NCBI GenBank assembly: GCA_036897625.1 | Contig: JAYMTA010000227.1 | Span: 1 to 34,183 of the forward strand | Reading direction: 5' to 3' | Length of the DNA stretch: 34,183 bases | From: Pelargonium cotyledonis | Taxonomy: Eukaryota > Streptophyta > Magnoliopsida > Geraniales > Geraniaceae | Shown here: one piece after another, positions 11,401 through 21,745 of the stretch | How positions within the stretch are numbered: position 1 is the first letter of the stretch | Layout of the letters: the number at the start of each line of letters is the position of its first letter | Notes under the pieces: model-generated | The model's database searches: none | What the model saw: only the letters and a program-made list of their open reading frames with translations | Told to the model about the DNA's origin: nothing | Translations under genes and position numbers: made by a program

Positions 11401-14400
11401 AGACTTGGTCTTGTGGCATCTTCCTTCCCTTGGTGAATCCTTGAAGTACTCACTTGAGCCATGCACTTGAGTGGAGTTTCCGGGAGCGTTCTGCGGGGAG
11501 GCTCTTCGGGCGTGTCACTCCCCTCAGAATTGGTTTCTAGGTGAGATTTAGGAAATACGTTTCGGGCCCCAGGTTGCAAGTCGTCTTGTTTCTTGCTTGT
11601 GACTTGTCCGTGTGATGACTTCACTCGGGTGCCATATGTCGCTTATTGATTGGTTGATAATATTTATAAATTTTCTAGTAGCTTCAGTATGTTAGTATCT
11701 ATGTATAATTGCAATTCAATGCTATTAATTTTCTCTACTTTATATCATCCTAAGGAAACTGGTATTCACTTTGATTCTATATTATTTTACAATTTCCATC
11801 CTCTGCCAAATACAGTTCGAAGCAAACATTATGCTTGGTAAATATCTGCCAATTAGATTAAGAGAATCCATTGGATATTATATGATCTCATACTTCCCTT
11901 CCTTTCTGCTGGAATTCACTACCTCCTTGGAAAATATTATGACTTATTATGAGCTTTGTTTTACATTTAATTGTCAAACTGCTAGTCAGCTGCACACGAA
12001 CAGGCTAACAGTGTTAAGCACATATATTTTCCTGCAGTAAATAACAACTATCTCACCTACATCCACTGTTACTATGATTCCATTATGATGCTTTGGATTT
12101 GACATGTAATTGGACTGCCTCTGATTTGTCATCTATTTACCTCTATATCTTTAGGTCTTTGGGTACATGCATTGGGCTGCTCATTTCTGGTGAGCATGGC
12201 GTCCCTAATTTGCCTGATTATCTTGCCAGTAATATTTGGTAATTGACCTAATTTTCAAACCTGGTTACTTGATTTATTCTGAACTTCAATAATGTTTTTT
12301 TTTTTTTTCTGAACTAAATGATACCTTTCTTGGTTTGGAATTATTGCAGTACAAGGGAAACCATCCAGTGCAGTTGTTGATTCATTGGCTCTATTTGGGG
12401 TCAGATTCTTCAAGCCTGTTTATTTGCTTTACAGATCTTAATTGCTTTACATGGTTTGTATGTTGAGTTCATGGACAGAGTGTATCCTATAGCTGTTAAT
12501 AGTGCTATTACTTATTGTTTGATTGCATTCTTTGATGCTGCTTAATTTAAAATTCTAATTATGTTACAGATGAATTTATGTTTCCCTAGTTGATATACAT
12601 GATTTTATTTTATTTTATTTTAGTACTAGTGACATTACATTACTTTTTTTTTTCTTTAATGTATTCGAAGGACTAATAATATTACTGTAGATGCTTGCTT
12701 ACTGCTTAGTAATTATTATTTCTAATGCAAAATCCCGAAACTGACATTTATTACAGTAGCTAAGCTGGTCTTGTTGAGGCTACCAAAATAAAGAAGGTCC
12801 CGCTTTCTTTCTCCTCATCATATGATGTTGCAATTGTCTGTATTCGCTATGAAAAACTTATTAGGAAGTGTTACTCGTGTGGATTCTAGTTCATGTCAAA
12901 TTTTCATGATCTTAATGTTCACTTATTGGAACCATGATTCATCTGCTTAGATACTTGCAGAGGTTCATCTTTGGGATATCTTCCTTATAATGACTTCAGT
13001 TTAGAGTAAATGAAAAGATTTGGAGAACTGAGTTACGTGCTCATGTGATGTCAAGTTCTCTTGTGGAAGGACTCATTGAAATTTGCTGGATTCCTTAGCG
13101 AATCACCTTTGACTTAACATGAAGTAGTCCCCACACACTTACATACATGAATAGCTTGTTTGCTTTTACTCCATTTTTACTTTACATTTTACACTTTTTG
13201 GTTAACTCATATAGTTAAGCATTGGGTGCCAAGTTAATGCCTATAAATCTCAACTGAATTTTCTGATTGGAATGGTTACACTTCTATAGCTTTACTTTTG
13301 AATTTTATTTATTTATTGAGTACTAGTGTTGACTTTCATAAACTTTGCCCTTTGCAGGCTGGAGCTATGTTAGGGGATGCTTTTCTTCACCAGTTACCTC
13401 ATGCTTTTGGTAAGATATTTAATGATTGGATTTTTACTAATATTATGATGCACAAATTTGAATTGTTTGCCATTCTCTCAAATAATAAAGTTTTATATAA
13501 TTGCCAAAGTATAAATATTATTTGAGGGTAATAGAAGATGTTGAATTAGTTTCTTTCATTACTTCTTAGAATGAGTAAGTCATGTTTATAAATGTTAAAA
13601 CTATAGAGTATAAAATTAATATTGGAGATTGGACCTTCACCTATCAAGTTAAATTGTTGTTGAGTTGGCCCTCTAGCATGGTATCAGAGGTTTGTAGACA
13701 TAGAGATCACAAGTTCAAGTCTTGCTCACTCTGATGGAAAAATGGTAAAATTCCAGCACAAGGCAAGAAGACTCTTGCATGGACTACGTGCAAAGCAATA
13801 ATGAGCTTGGATGTGTTAGAATATTTTGTATAAAATTAATATTGGGCCTTCAGTTATCAACATAAGCTTTTAATTGAGTTGGTCCTCTAACAATAATCTG
13901 ATTCCGTGACTTCATTTCTAAAGCATATGTTCCTTGGCATTCCTCTTGCTTTCTCATTGGGAGCCTTGGAACCCTATCAATTGATTATGTGGTGCTTTAT
14001 TAAAGTAAACCTGAATGTAGGATTCTGTGTGGGGGTGGTGGGCGGGGTGTGGGTGGGAAATGACAAAGCGAACCTGAATCTCTAAACCTTGCTAAAGTTT
14101 TTTTTACTTTGTGTGGGTAAACCTCCTTTCAAGAGTGTGTGATTAGTTGTTAGTTCACCTGAAAATTAGTAATTATTATTAGATTGGTATCATTATTGTT
14201 TTCACTGATCTCCTATTCTGAACCTCACAAATGTGAAACGTTTGTACATTGCATTGGTGTAATACTATTTTAGGTGCACACAATTTTGTTATCAGTTGAG
14301 TTATGAATTAATAATATATTTTTATCTTTGTTGTTTACAGGCGGCGGACACTCCCACTCACATGATCACCATGAAAACCATGCCCATGATGGTGATTCTG

Positions 14401-17400
14401 GATATGAACATTCACACGCACATTCCTTGAAAGATCTCTCTGTAGGAATATCTGTTCTGGGTGAGTAGTAGTGTAGATTATATATGTCTCTGTAACTTGT
14501 CTACTATATGCCACCTTGTTTAACATTATAGAATACATGGTATTAAAAAAGGATCTCAGTGCATATATTAAATGGTCGAACAGCTACTGTATCACCAACA
14601 AATGTTTTCAACAGATATTCAACGACTAGAGAAGGAAATGACTTCTAGAAGTTTGTTAAATTTATGTTATTGATGTGAATTAGTTGTGTTAAAAAGTACA
14701 AAAGAGATACTCCATCACATGCAAACATATCATGTGTAGCATAAACATAAAAACAATGATAGATTACAGAGAAATGAATTCAAGAATTTTAATAAAATCT
14801 CGAAGAAAGAAAGTATAGAAATATAATTGAAAATTTTGAACAAGAGAAAATTATTGGCCGGGCAAACAACCTATAAGGTTGCTGCTGGGATGACGAAAGG
14901 TTCAAGAGACTCAAAACAGTGAATCAACCAGTCTCTAATACCATGTTAATAAATGTTATTGATGTGAATTAATTGTGTTAACAAGTACAAAAGAGACCCC
15001 TTCATATAAGAGATTTAGACTAGAATTAAAATAAACTAAACTTTCCTAACTAGAATATATTTCATAATTTCACTATCTCCTTTTGAGGTGGTTTGCTGAA
15101 GTTTTACACACTGTCAAATGGTTTTATTTGAAAGAATGATTCAGTTAATGTGAAGTTACAGAATGACTTCATATTTCTGGATTAGCTGGTAGAATTAGTG
15201 TTGGTTTCTAATCAGTATCGTTACAACATTTAAATGTGCTGTAGAATGTTTGATACTTCAGTTCTCGTTCTTCATAATTTCTATTCATAACTATACCCTC
15301 TGAAAGATTAAAAAGGAGACATTCATTATTCTGAAGATACTTTTTTTTTTATCAGCATTATTCTGAAGATACTGTTTCATGTTTGTATTACTAGTTTAAT
15401 ATCATTCATATTACATAACTTTCTACGTTTCTATACAACTGTATTTGGTTTTGTTGATTTTGTTCCACAGTTTGATTATTATCAGGGGATTTGCAGCTTG
15501 GGTTACTACACCTAAAATATTTACTGTTATATGTTGGTTGTCGCAGCTGGAATTGTATTATTTCTTCTTGTAGAGAAGATAGTGAGGTATGTGGAAGATA
15601 ACTCTAGAGGAGCTAATGCATGGGGTCACAGTCACCACCACCACCATCATAAGAACAGTAAGAAAGAGAAGGGTGATGCTGATGCTCATGACAACACGAA
15701 ACCACAATCTTCAAGTAAGAAAACAAAGAAGGTGAGATGTGAACTAGAATATTCCAACTTGCCTTTCTACTTGTCTGTCTGAGTACTAATTTTATCTGGG
15801 CCACTAGTGGAATTGTGGGCTTGGGCAGGTTAAGGATGAACTTGTTCTAGGCAAATGGTTTGACCTAGCAGCACCAGATATAGGAGTTTACATTAAAATA
15901 TCCTCTTTTTCTTTATGGTTAGCACTTAGCACCAATATTTGAAACACAGCCTTCAGCTGTACATTTAGACAGTGTAATATTGAATATCTGCTTTGTGTCG
16001 GTAATATTCCATTCTGACTCCAAGACTTGGAGTTCTGCTAACTTTGTTCATGATCTGTTTGTCTAAATTGGATTTTACCTTGGCATGTATGAATCATGCA
16101 GAGAAACACTACCGCTGCTCTTAAGGATAATAACCCAGATGTAGATGCTGCCATCAATAATACGAAATCCTCACTTCAAGAAGAACCTGCTCAGTCACCA
16201 TCAAATCTTGTGTTTGGTTATCTAAATCTCTTCTCTGACGGTGTTGTAAGCACCCGATCTTTTATATTTTGTATTTTATTTTCATATCATGTCCTTTGAA
16301 GGGTGTCATTTGGTTGATTTAGAAGATGCATTCAGTTATCCAGCTTAGAAGTTTTTTTATAGATGTATTCAGACATAAGATGTGCTTTATATTGCAGCAC
16401 AATTTCACTGATGGAATGGCTTTAGGAAGTGCTTTTCTACTTTATGGATCTGTTGGCGGGTGGTCTAGAACTCTATTTTTGCTTGCACATGAGCTTCCTC
16501 AAGAGGTTTGAGTTCCTGCTGTTCATTTTATATAAACACACAAAATCTTGACAGTAATTTCAGATATTTGACAAATTTATCACATGGAATATCGACTGCT
16601 TGCCAAATATAAAAAGTAAGACTGTATGCCAGAATGAATTCACTCTTATTTCCTTGAAAGAAAATGCAAAATTATGGGTAAGCATGCTGGTCAAATCATG
16701 ATTGCTGGTATCTATGAGACTATGACTCCTTTTCATGCAAACAAGCACTAAGGTGTAGTAGATATCTGTGTTTCATTCATTGTCATGTCCTGTTTCCTGT
16801 TTCACTGAGGTGTAGATATTTCATATTTGCCTTTCATTTACCTTATGTTTGTCCTCATCCCACACAAATAAAGAATTAAGGTGTATTGTTGCCATACCTA
16901 CTTTATTTCCAGAGCTATATAGAATAGAAGGTTTCTATTAATGAATATATCTGGATTGCCTGGAAATGACCTTTTTTTATACTATTGCCTTTTTATCATG
17001 AAATTGATTTCTGTCAAGACATAATGAAATTTTTTGACCTCATAATTTTCCATCACGTATCGTGGGACTTGCACAACAGGTTTCACTGAGACTGGTTCGT
17101 AAGCGGTATGAAATGGTATATCTTGAAAAACTGATGACACCCCTGCACCCATACCTTACAAGTGTTGTGTCATATTTGCATATGATATTATTGGATATTA
17201 TAACATGGTTTATCCACTCGTACAGGTTGGTGATTTTGGTATTCTGGTGAGGTCTGGTTTCAGTGTGTCTAAAGCCCTTTTCTTTAACTTTCTCTCAGCG
17301 CTGGTGGCACTGGCAGGAACTGCAGTGGTGAGTGATCTCTTTGGATGGTTTGGTTAATTAATTCGATATCATTTCAAGAGACTAACAAGCTAATGATGCA

Positions 17401-17687
17401 TAGGCTCTCCTCATGGGACAAGATCCAGGACAGTCATCTTTGATCGAGGTACCAGCAATTAATTTGTTAATTGAGTTTTCTATCTGAGGGTAATGATTTT
17501 CATTTCCATTTGATTTGTTTCTGTTATGCAGGGATTTACGGCAGGGGGGTTTATATATATTGCTGTTGCGGGAGTGCTAGCAGAAATGAACAATAATAGT
17601 AGTGTAACTTTGAAAAGCACAGCGGTTCAGTTAACCTCACTGATACTAGGGATGGCCATTGCCCTTGGTATTTCCCTCGTAGAATGA
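8448..17687 (+). CDS. IAR1: Histidine-rich ZIP/LIV-1 metal transporter, IAR1-like
   Basis: IAR1 (IAA-alanine resistant 1) relates to animal ZIP7/KE4 zinc transporters of the secretory pathway and affects auxin-conjugate sensitivity in Arabidopsis. Exons: 8448-8778, 12155-12238, 12350-12399, 13358-13409, 14341-14460, 15547-15731, 16102-16245, 16398-16505, 17226-17327, 17404-17448, 17532-17687; 458 codons plus stop, near the Arabidopsis length. A hydrophobic signal-like segment covers residues 5-22. His-rich stretches lie at about 24-60 and 87-102 (lumenal side expected), about 175-201, and HSHHHHHHK in the loop before TM4. Signature ZIP motifs HNFTDG (323-328) and HELPQE (353-358) supply the metal-binding residues of TM4 and TM5. 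The C-terminus [19 protein letters not shown] is typical. All reading phases join correctly, so the gene looks intact despite insertions in introns 1, 4 and 5. Confidence 0.95.
9900..11645. mobile_element. GC-rich inserted block in IAR1 intron 1, unclassified (possibly LTR-retroelement derived)
   Basis: Base composition jumps from AT-rich to clearly GC-rich at roughly 9.95 kb and back at about 11.64 kb, inside a 3.4-kb intron. Short degenerate internal repeats are present: GGCATGATGTTGG recurs near 10615 and 10675 with similar flanks, and CTTATGACCA is followed by a similar GGGACCTT phrase near 10470 and 10728. Several open frames on the minus strand resemble no known protein. Ends and target duplication could not be fixed, so both the boundaries and the class are approximate. 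If it is an LTR-type relic, it looks old and broken. Confidence 0.4.
13593..13892 (+). mobile_element. TRIM-like miniature LTR element in IAR1 intron 4
   Basis: About 300 bp with two similar direct terminal repeats, roughly 13593-13680 and 13815-13892, each beginning TGTTA; the right one ends TCTAACA. Both contain TATAAAATTAATATTGG. Directly after the left repeat is TGGTATCAGAGG, the usual primer-binding site complementary to initiator methionine tRNA. The first four flanking bases match (ATAA). It has no coding capacity, as expected for a terminal-repeat retrotransposon in miniature. The repeats have diverged, so the insertion is old. Confidence 0.75.
14031..14057 (+). other. G-quadruplex-like tract in IAR1 intron 4
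   Basis: Five G runs of three or more sit within 27 bases with short loops (GGGGGTGGTGGGCGGGG, then TGTGGGTGGG). This satisfies the common G3+ N1-7 rule on the coding strand, so the structure could form in the DNA or the pre-mRNA. The near-copies AAAGTAAACCTGAAT and AAAGCGAACCTGAAT lie on either side (about 14004 and 14066). Folding is inferred from the pattern. Confidence 0.6.
14654..15010 (-). mobile_element. TRIM-like miniature LTR element, minus orientation, in IAR1 intron 5
   Basis: Similar direct repeats start at 14654 and 14944; both run TGTTA..ATGTTATTGATGTGAATTA and continue through AAGTACAAAAGAGA. Just left of the right-hand repeat, TCTCTAATACCA (14932-14943) is the complement of a TGGTATTAGAGA primer-binding site, so the element points to the minus strand. 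There is no coding capacity. The outer right boundary is uncertain. It is an old, degenerate fossil. Confidence 0.6.
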
Positions 17688-18033
17688 AAGTCCATACAGA
17701 ACTCTGTATTCATAATTTTGTAGCACATTAGTGACTGAAGTTGATGTGGCCTCCATTTGTTGTTTAGGAGTGTCATAGATTCATTCTTGTATTCAGAGTT
17801 TAACATTAATGTACCATAAACTGCCATTTGAGGCCAATAACATCCAGTTACAGATTATGCTTCTTTTAGAAACCGGTCGCAAAATACTATGCACATGTAA
17901 TTTGAAGCAAAAATTAACATCTATTACTGATTCAGTTACAGACAAGTTCTTGGAAATACATCTAGCAAACTTCTGTTGCTGCAACATTATGTTTTTGAGG
18001 ACTCCTAATCTGATCACCTTGTTTTTTAGGACT
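17688..18033. other. Convergent 3' regions of IAR1 and the minus-strand gene
   Basis: 346 bases separate the two stop codons, which belong to genes on opposite strands. The interval must hold both 3' UTRs, so the transcript ends may overlap. No other gene or repeat was recognised. Confidence 0.6.
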
Positions 18034-18728
18034 CTAAACTTGCTCAGCAGCTGCAGCATTTGAAAGATGGTAAGATTCTGGGTTTGGAGAGTAGGCAGGG
18101 GTCAATATATGGTCTCCGCCCCCGCGGGTGAGCATGTGCTGCCTCTTGCGCACTGCTCGTGGAGGATGCTCTGAATCCGCCACAACCACGCCTCCGCCAC
18201 ATCTGTTGGCAGCTGCCGCTGCTGCTCGGTTGTCACTTCTTTTCCTCCAGCTGCTCTCACCATACTGATCCTTGTACATTCCTCCATTCTAAATGTACAT
18301 AAAGTTTTGTTAGAATACACATATGTAACTCTCTTCTAGAAAAGATATCAAATGTAAATTTGTTGCAATGAGTAGTCTTACATTGATGAGTGAAGAGTCT
18401 TCCATGGGACACTTGACGGGTCGATCTTCATCTAACGGCTCCATTGGATGCTCCAATGGCCAGAATTCAACTTCCAGTTCCACTCCATGAATATGCTGTT
18501 GCTGTTGCTGTTGTTGATGATAAAATTGCAAATCCATACCAACTTTGCGCATGTGCTGTGCTTCCTCTGTGTTCTTACCTATCAATTGAAGTTGCATATG
18601 CTCTGCATCCTAAAATGGAGAAACTCAATTTGAATATAATAGAAGACAGAGACCCACAAGTGATTGCCCAAATTGTGAAGAAAGAGTGAGAGAGCACTTA
18701 CCAAATCATTCCCAGCTGAAAACCCCAT
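18034..18728 (-). CDS. Small conserved-looking plant protein of unknown function
   Basis: Three exons on the minus strand: 18728-18702 (MGFSAGNDL), 18609-18382 and 18288-18034, joined by short GT..AG introns of 92 and 93 bp, giving 169 residues. I do not recognise a named family. Visible features are an acidic, amphipathic stretch (AEHMQLQLIGKNTEEAQHMR), a Q/H run of QQQQQQQHIHG, the phrase EFWPLEHPMEPLDEDRPVKC, then an Ala-rich part and a basic, Gly-rich tail (RAVRKRQHMLTRGGG) ending SNAAAAEQV. No membrane segment or signal peptide is seen; the basic cluster could serve nuclear import. Splice phases are all zero and the tight introns look real, but the last exon could be shortened by an unseen intron. 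A (CT)n tract lies about 90 bases upstream in its sense. Confidence 0.7.
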
Positions 18729-18810
18729 ATTTATCACAGCTCAGAGATGAGGAGAGGAATGTTGGTGATGAGGTAATATGGCAGAAGAAGACACAGACAA
18801 TGTAACTTTC

Positions 18811-18812
<2 letters not shown>

Positions 18813-18842
<30 letters not shown>
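18813..18842. repeat. (GA)n microsatellite upstream of the minus-strand gene
   Basis: About 15 uninterrupted GA units. Read along the minus-strand gene it is a CT tract 85-115 bases before the start codon, so it probably lies in the leader or core promoter. GA/CT tracts are binding sites of plant BBR/BPC factors, two of which are encoded further along this window. Confidence 0.85.
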
Positions 18843-18844
<2 letters not shown>

Positions 18845-19857
18845 CAAAAAAAGGTGAAACTTGAAAATAGAAAAGAAAAGACAGAGAGCATAAAAAGCAA
18901 TATGTGCACCAACGGCACTGTGGGATCGACCTACACTAGATTTCTCTTTGTTTCTTTTTTCTTAGATATATCAGAAACCACTTTAGTTTTAACCTTTTTT
19001 TTTTCTTCTTTTCTTTATTCACTCTCTTCTTCTCGATCTCTATGTTTGTGTTTCTGTTTTGTTTCACTTTGGTGCTTTACTGTGAATGGTGCAACAGTAG
19101 AAAACTAAACCAACAATGGCACACTTTATTTTACTGCTTTTTTCTGGGGTTAGTTGCAGAAGAGGTAAATGTTGAAGAAAGCAAGAAACATATTGGAGGT
19201 GCCGCTTTTAATATTTGCCAAGATACGTAATATATAGGTAGCTACTATATATGCAGAGAAAAGTGGGGAAAAGTAGAAAATGGAGAGTTTTGTTTTCTGC
19301 AAAAGAGAGGTACATTACATATGCAAGACAATCATAGCATGTACACACGCCTGTGCGCATTAGCTGCGAATTGACGTATATGTAATCCTTGTACATACGC
19401 ATACGTGCGCGAAGCCCCATAAGAGGACCTGTTTACACGCACGCTTGCGGTTGCAGGAAACCATGCATGCATGCGCACCAAAAACACAAATAGTGACAGC
19501 TGATTGTTTATATTTTACTTGTATCTACCAAGAGATGTATTGATTTAGCTTCTCATTTTGTTTCCGGTAAAAAGGTGGGAAATTCTTTCAACTTTGTCAC
19601 TTTTTTTTCGTCTTTCTCATCCATTGATTCTCGATTGCTACCGCTAAATTCAGCAATACTTGTACATTTGCCATGTTCAGCAAAAAAACATACTGTTTAG
19701 GGAGTAATTTTTTTGTAGCATGACATATATCCTTTAATCATGGTTTTTATATTCTTAATCATACTCGCAGTTTCTAGGAAAATGATTAGTCTCAACTTTC
19801 TAGGGAACTAGTTGCAAATTCTCTTTATATTTGGGTGCCCCTAATATTTGACTAAAG

Positions 19858-19921
19858 AAGTGGATTGATAAGGAGTTTTTTTTTTTTTTTTTTTTTTTTT
19901 AAAGTAGATTGATAAGGAGTT
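19858..19921 (-). mobile_element. Poly-T (poly-A on minus) insertion flanked by target-site-like repeat
   Basis: A run of about 25 T is bracketed by AGTGGATTGATAAGGAGTT on the left and AGTAGATTGATAAGGAGTT on the right, 19 bases with one mismatch. This is the layout of a LINE-type insertion reduced to its poly-A tail, pointing to the minus strand. Slippage after a small tandem duplication is the alternative. Confidence 0.5.
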
Positions 19922-20060
19922 GTTGGTTTAGAAGTTCATTAAATATAATTGATGGATAATGAAATCCAAGTCTAAGATAAGAAATACAACTAAAATTAAG
20001 GTCCATGTTTATTTATTAATGTTTTTTAGAGGAAAGTTCATGGGCAGATAGAGGTGTTTA

Positions 20061-20137
20061 TGGATGGATTATCTGTTTGTAGACCAGACAATTATTATGT
20101 GGATGAGTTATTTGTTTGTAGACCAAACAATTGTTAC
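20061..20137. repeat. 39-bp tandem duplication
   Basis: Two adjacent copies share TTTGTAGACCA.ACAATT and the flanking TGGATG. Coding potential is not evident. Confidence 0.65.
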
Positions 20138-20777
20138 TTCACATCTCATCTTGAGTGCTTTAGTTGTATTTTCCCTGTCTTCTCAGTTAAAGCTAACAAT
20201 TTGAATTCAAACTCGCGGGCATTCAACCTGAGTTTTGCCTAGTCCGGAACCGATTTGAGAAGTTTTAGATCAAGTTATTATTATCTTGTGAAGTTTTAAG
20301 TTTAGTTCAAGTTAAGTTTTATCAACACAAAATCCAATTTGCTAACTCTATCCTCAAATACTTCGTCTTGCAAAACAAGATTCCTCCCCCTTAGATTCCA
20401 TATGATTCCTAAGTTGGACTGAAAACAATTTTTTGTTTACTAATCCTTTCTATGTTTGTGAATCTGAGATCTTACCTTCTTCTTCGTAAAGCACTCTTTA
20501 TAATGATTTGTGTTGGGCCCTACTATGTTTTGGTTTGTTACGCTTGGGCTGAGATTAAGTGTGATGATGGCCCTAAGATTGTGTTGGGCCCTAATGCACT
20601 TTTCTAAAGATGAACAGTCAACTTCCAGGAATAAGGGTATTATGTTCCCCTACCTCCTCCTCAGCCTAATGATGTTCTCTTTGATTTCTATTTTTAGTCC
20701 CTGATTGGCCCAAGCTTGGCTGCTCACCGATTTTGGGATGCTGCCAGGTCACCCCTTGAAGGTCGTCAGACTTGTAT

Positions 20778-20980
20778 AAGGTGTGCATCGCTTGGTGGAT
20801 AAACCGTGGACTCTTTAGGTTATACGGATTGTGTCCCCTAATAGGTATATGTTGAGCAGGGCAAGAGCGTCAATTTTGTAGAAGTGTGCATCGATTCACG
20901 AATAAACCTTGAGCTCTTTTTGACGTTTGGGTCCAGTAATAGATACATGTTGAGCAAGGCTCGATGCTAGTTCGGTGTAG
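20778..20980. repeat. Degenerate ~103-bp tandem duplication
   Basis: GTGTGCATCG occurs at 20781 and 20884. Both copies then read through GAATAAACC/GGATAAACC, a CTCTTT phrase, a TAATAG(G/A)TA phrase and GTTGAGCA(G/A)GGC. It may be part of an unrecognised repeat. Confidence 0.6.
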
Positions 20981-21745
20981 ATTGACATTCTTTTAACATT
21001 CTTATATGTGAGCATTGCATTTGATCGAGTAGTACAAGCTCGGGTCCAACATGAGTCTAAATTCCATGCACCTAAACAGGACATTGTAAATTAGTAATAA
21101 TGCTCTCATCATTTCAAAATTATTGTTTAATGGGTTAATTGATCCTATATACTTTGGATGTGTTTGGAGTTTACACTCATACTGAGTTTCCACTTGTTTC
21201 AATTTCGACACATTCTATTTTTTATAATTTGGTCCAACTTATCTTATATTGTCGGTTAGTGATGAACACGTCTCCATCTTGTCTAATTCAGCACCCCAAC
21301 AATAACAGGTAAGTTGGAACCTGAACAAATTATAAAACATGAATTGTCCGAAATCAAAACAAGTGAAAACCTAAAATGAAAATCAATTTTAAAATTTGAA
21401 CAAGTTCTTGGAATGAAATTATGAATTATCCAACTCAACAAACAGACATGATAGAGAGACGGAAAGGTGATTGATAATCTTGACCGGGTCAATTCACCTA
21501 ACAAATAAACAGCCAAATTTGAAGAGAAATCCACTATTTTTAGTAGTTCATGCTCCCAAAATAGGAAACCCAATCCAGAGAACACACAAGTGATTGATAT
21601 TTGATTACTAATGGAGAAAAAAAATGATTCTAAAAAGACCCCAAAACAAACTACACCGAATGTGCTGCTGTCCTGTCCCGGCCGGGAAACAAACAAAAAC
21701 CAAACAAATAATAAGAAAAGAGCGCGCGATAGGGGAGGAGGGGAG

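Larger units (their letters stand above)
18843..21600. other. Intergenic region between the small gene and the ANTH gene
   Basis: No coding region is supported. Contents seen: pyrimidine-rich DNA near 18990-19040, an alternating purine-pyrimidine stretch near 19370-19480 with three overlapping CATGCA (RY) motifs at 19462-19475, a poly-T insertion near 19876-19900, a 39-bp tandem duplication near 20061-20137 and a roughly 103-bp degenerate duplication at 20778-20980. The rest is AT-rich and featureless to my reading. Confidence 0.55.

Noticed and set aside
10122-11624. Several open frames on the minus strand in the GC-rich intron block
   Set aside because: They are proline/serine-rich with no recognisable domain, short and overlapping. 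GC-rich DNA lacks stops by chance.
15829-15851. Possible extra IAR1 exon reading VKDELVLG after an acceptor
   Set aside because: No usable donor follows, and skipping it joins exons 6 and 7 in frame.
21611-21745. 45-codon upstream extension of the ANTH protein
   Set aside because: Family members begin at MKLWKR; the extension is low-complexity Lys/Asn/Thr and best read as leader.
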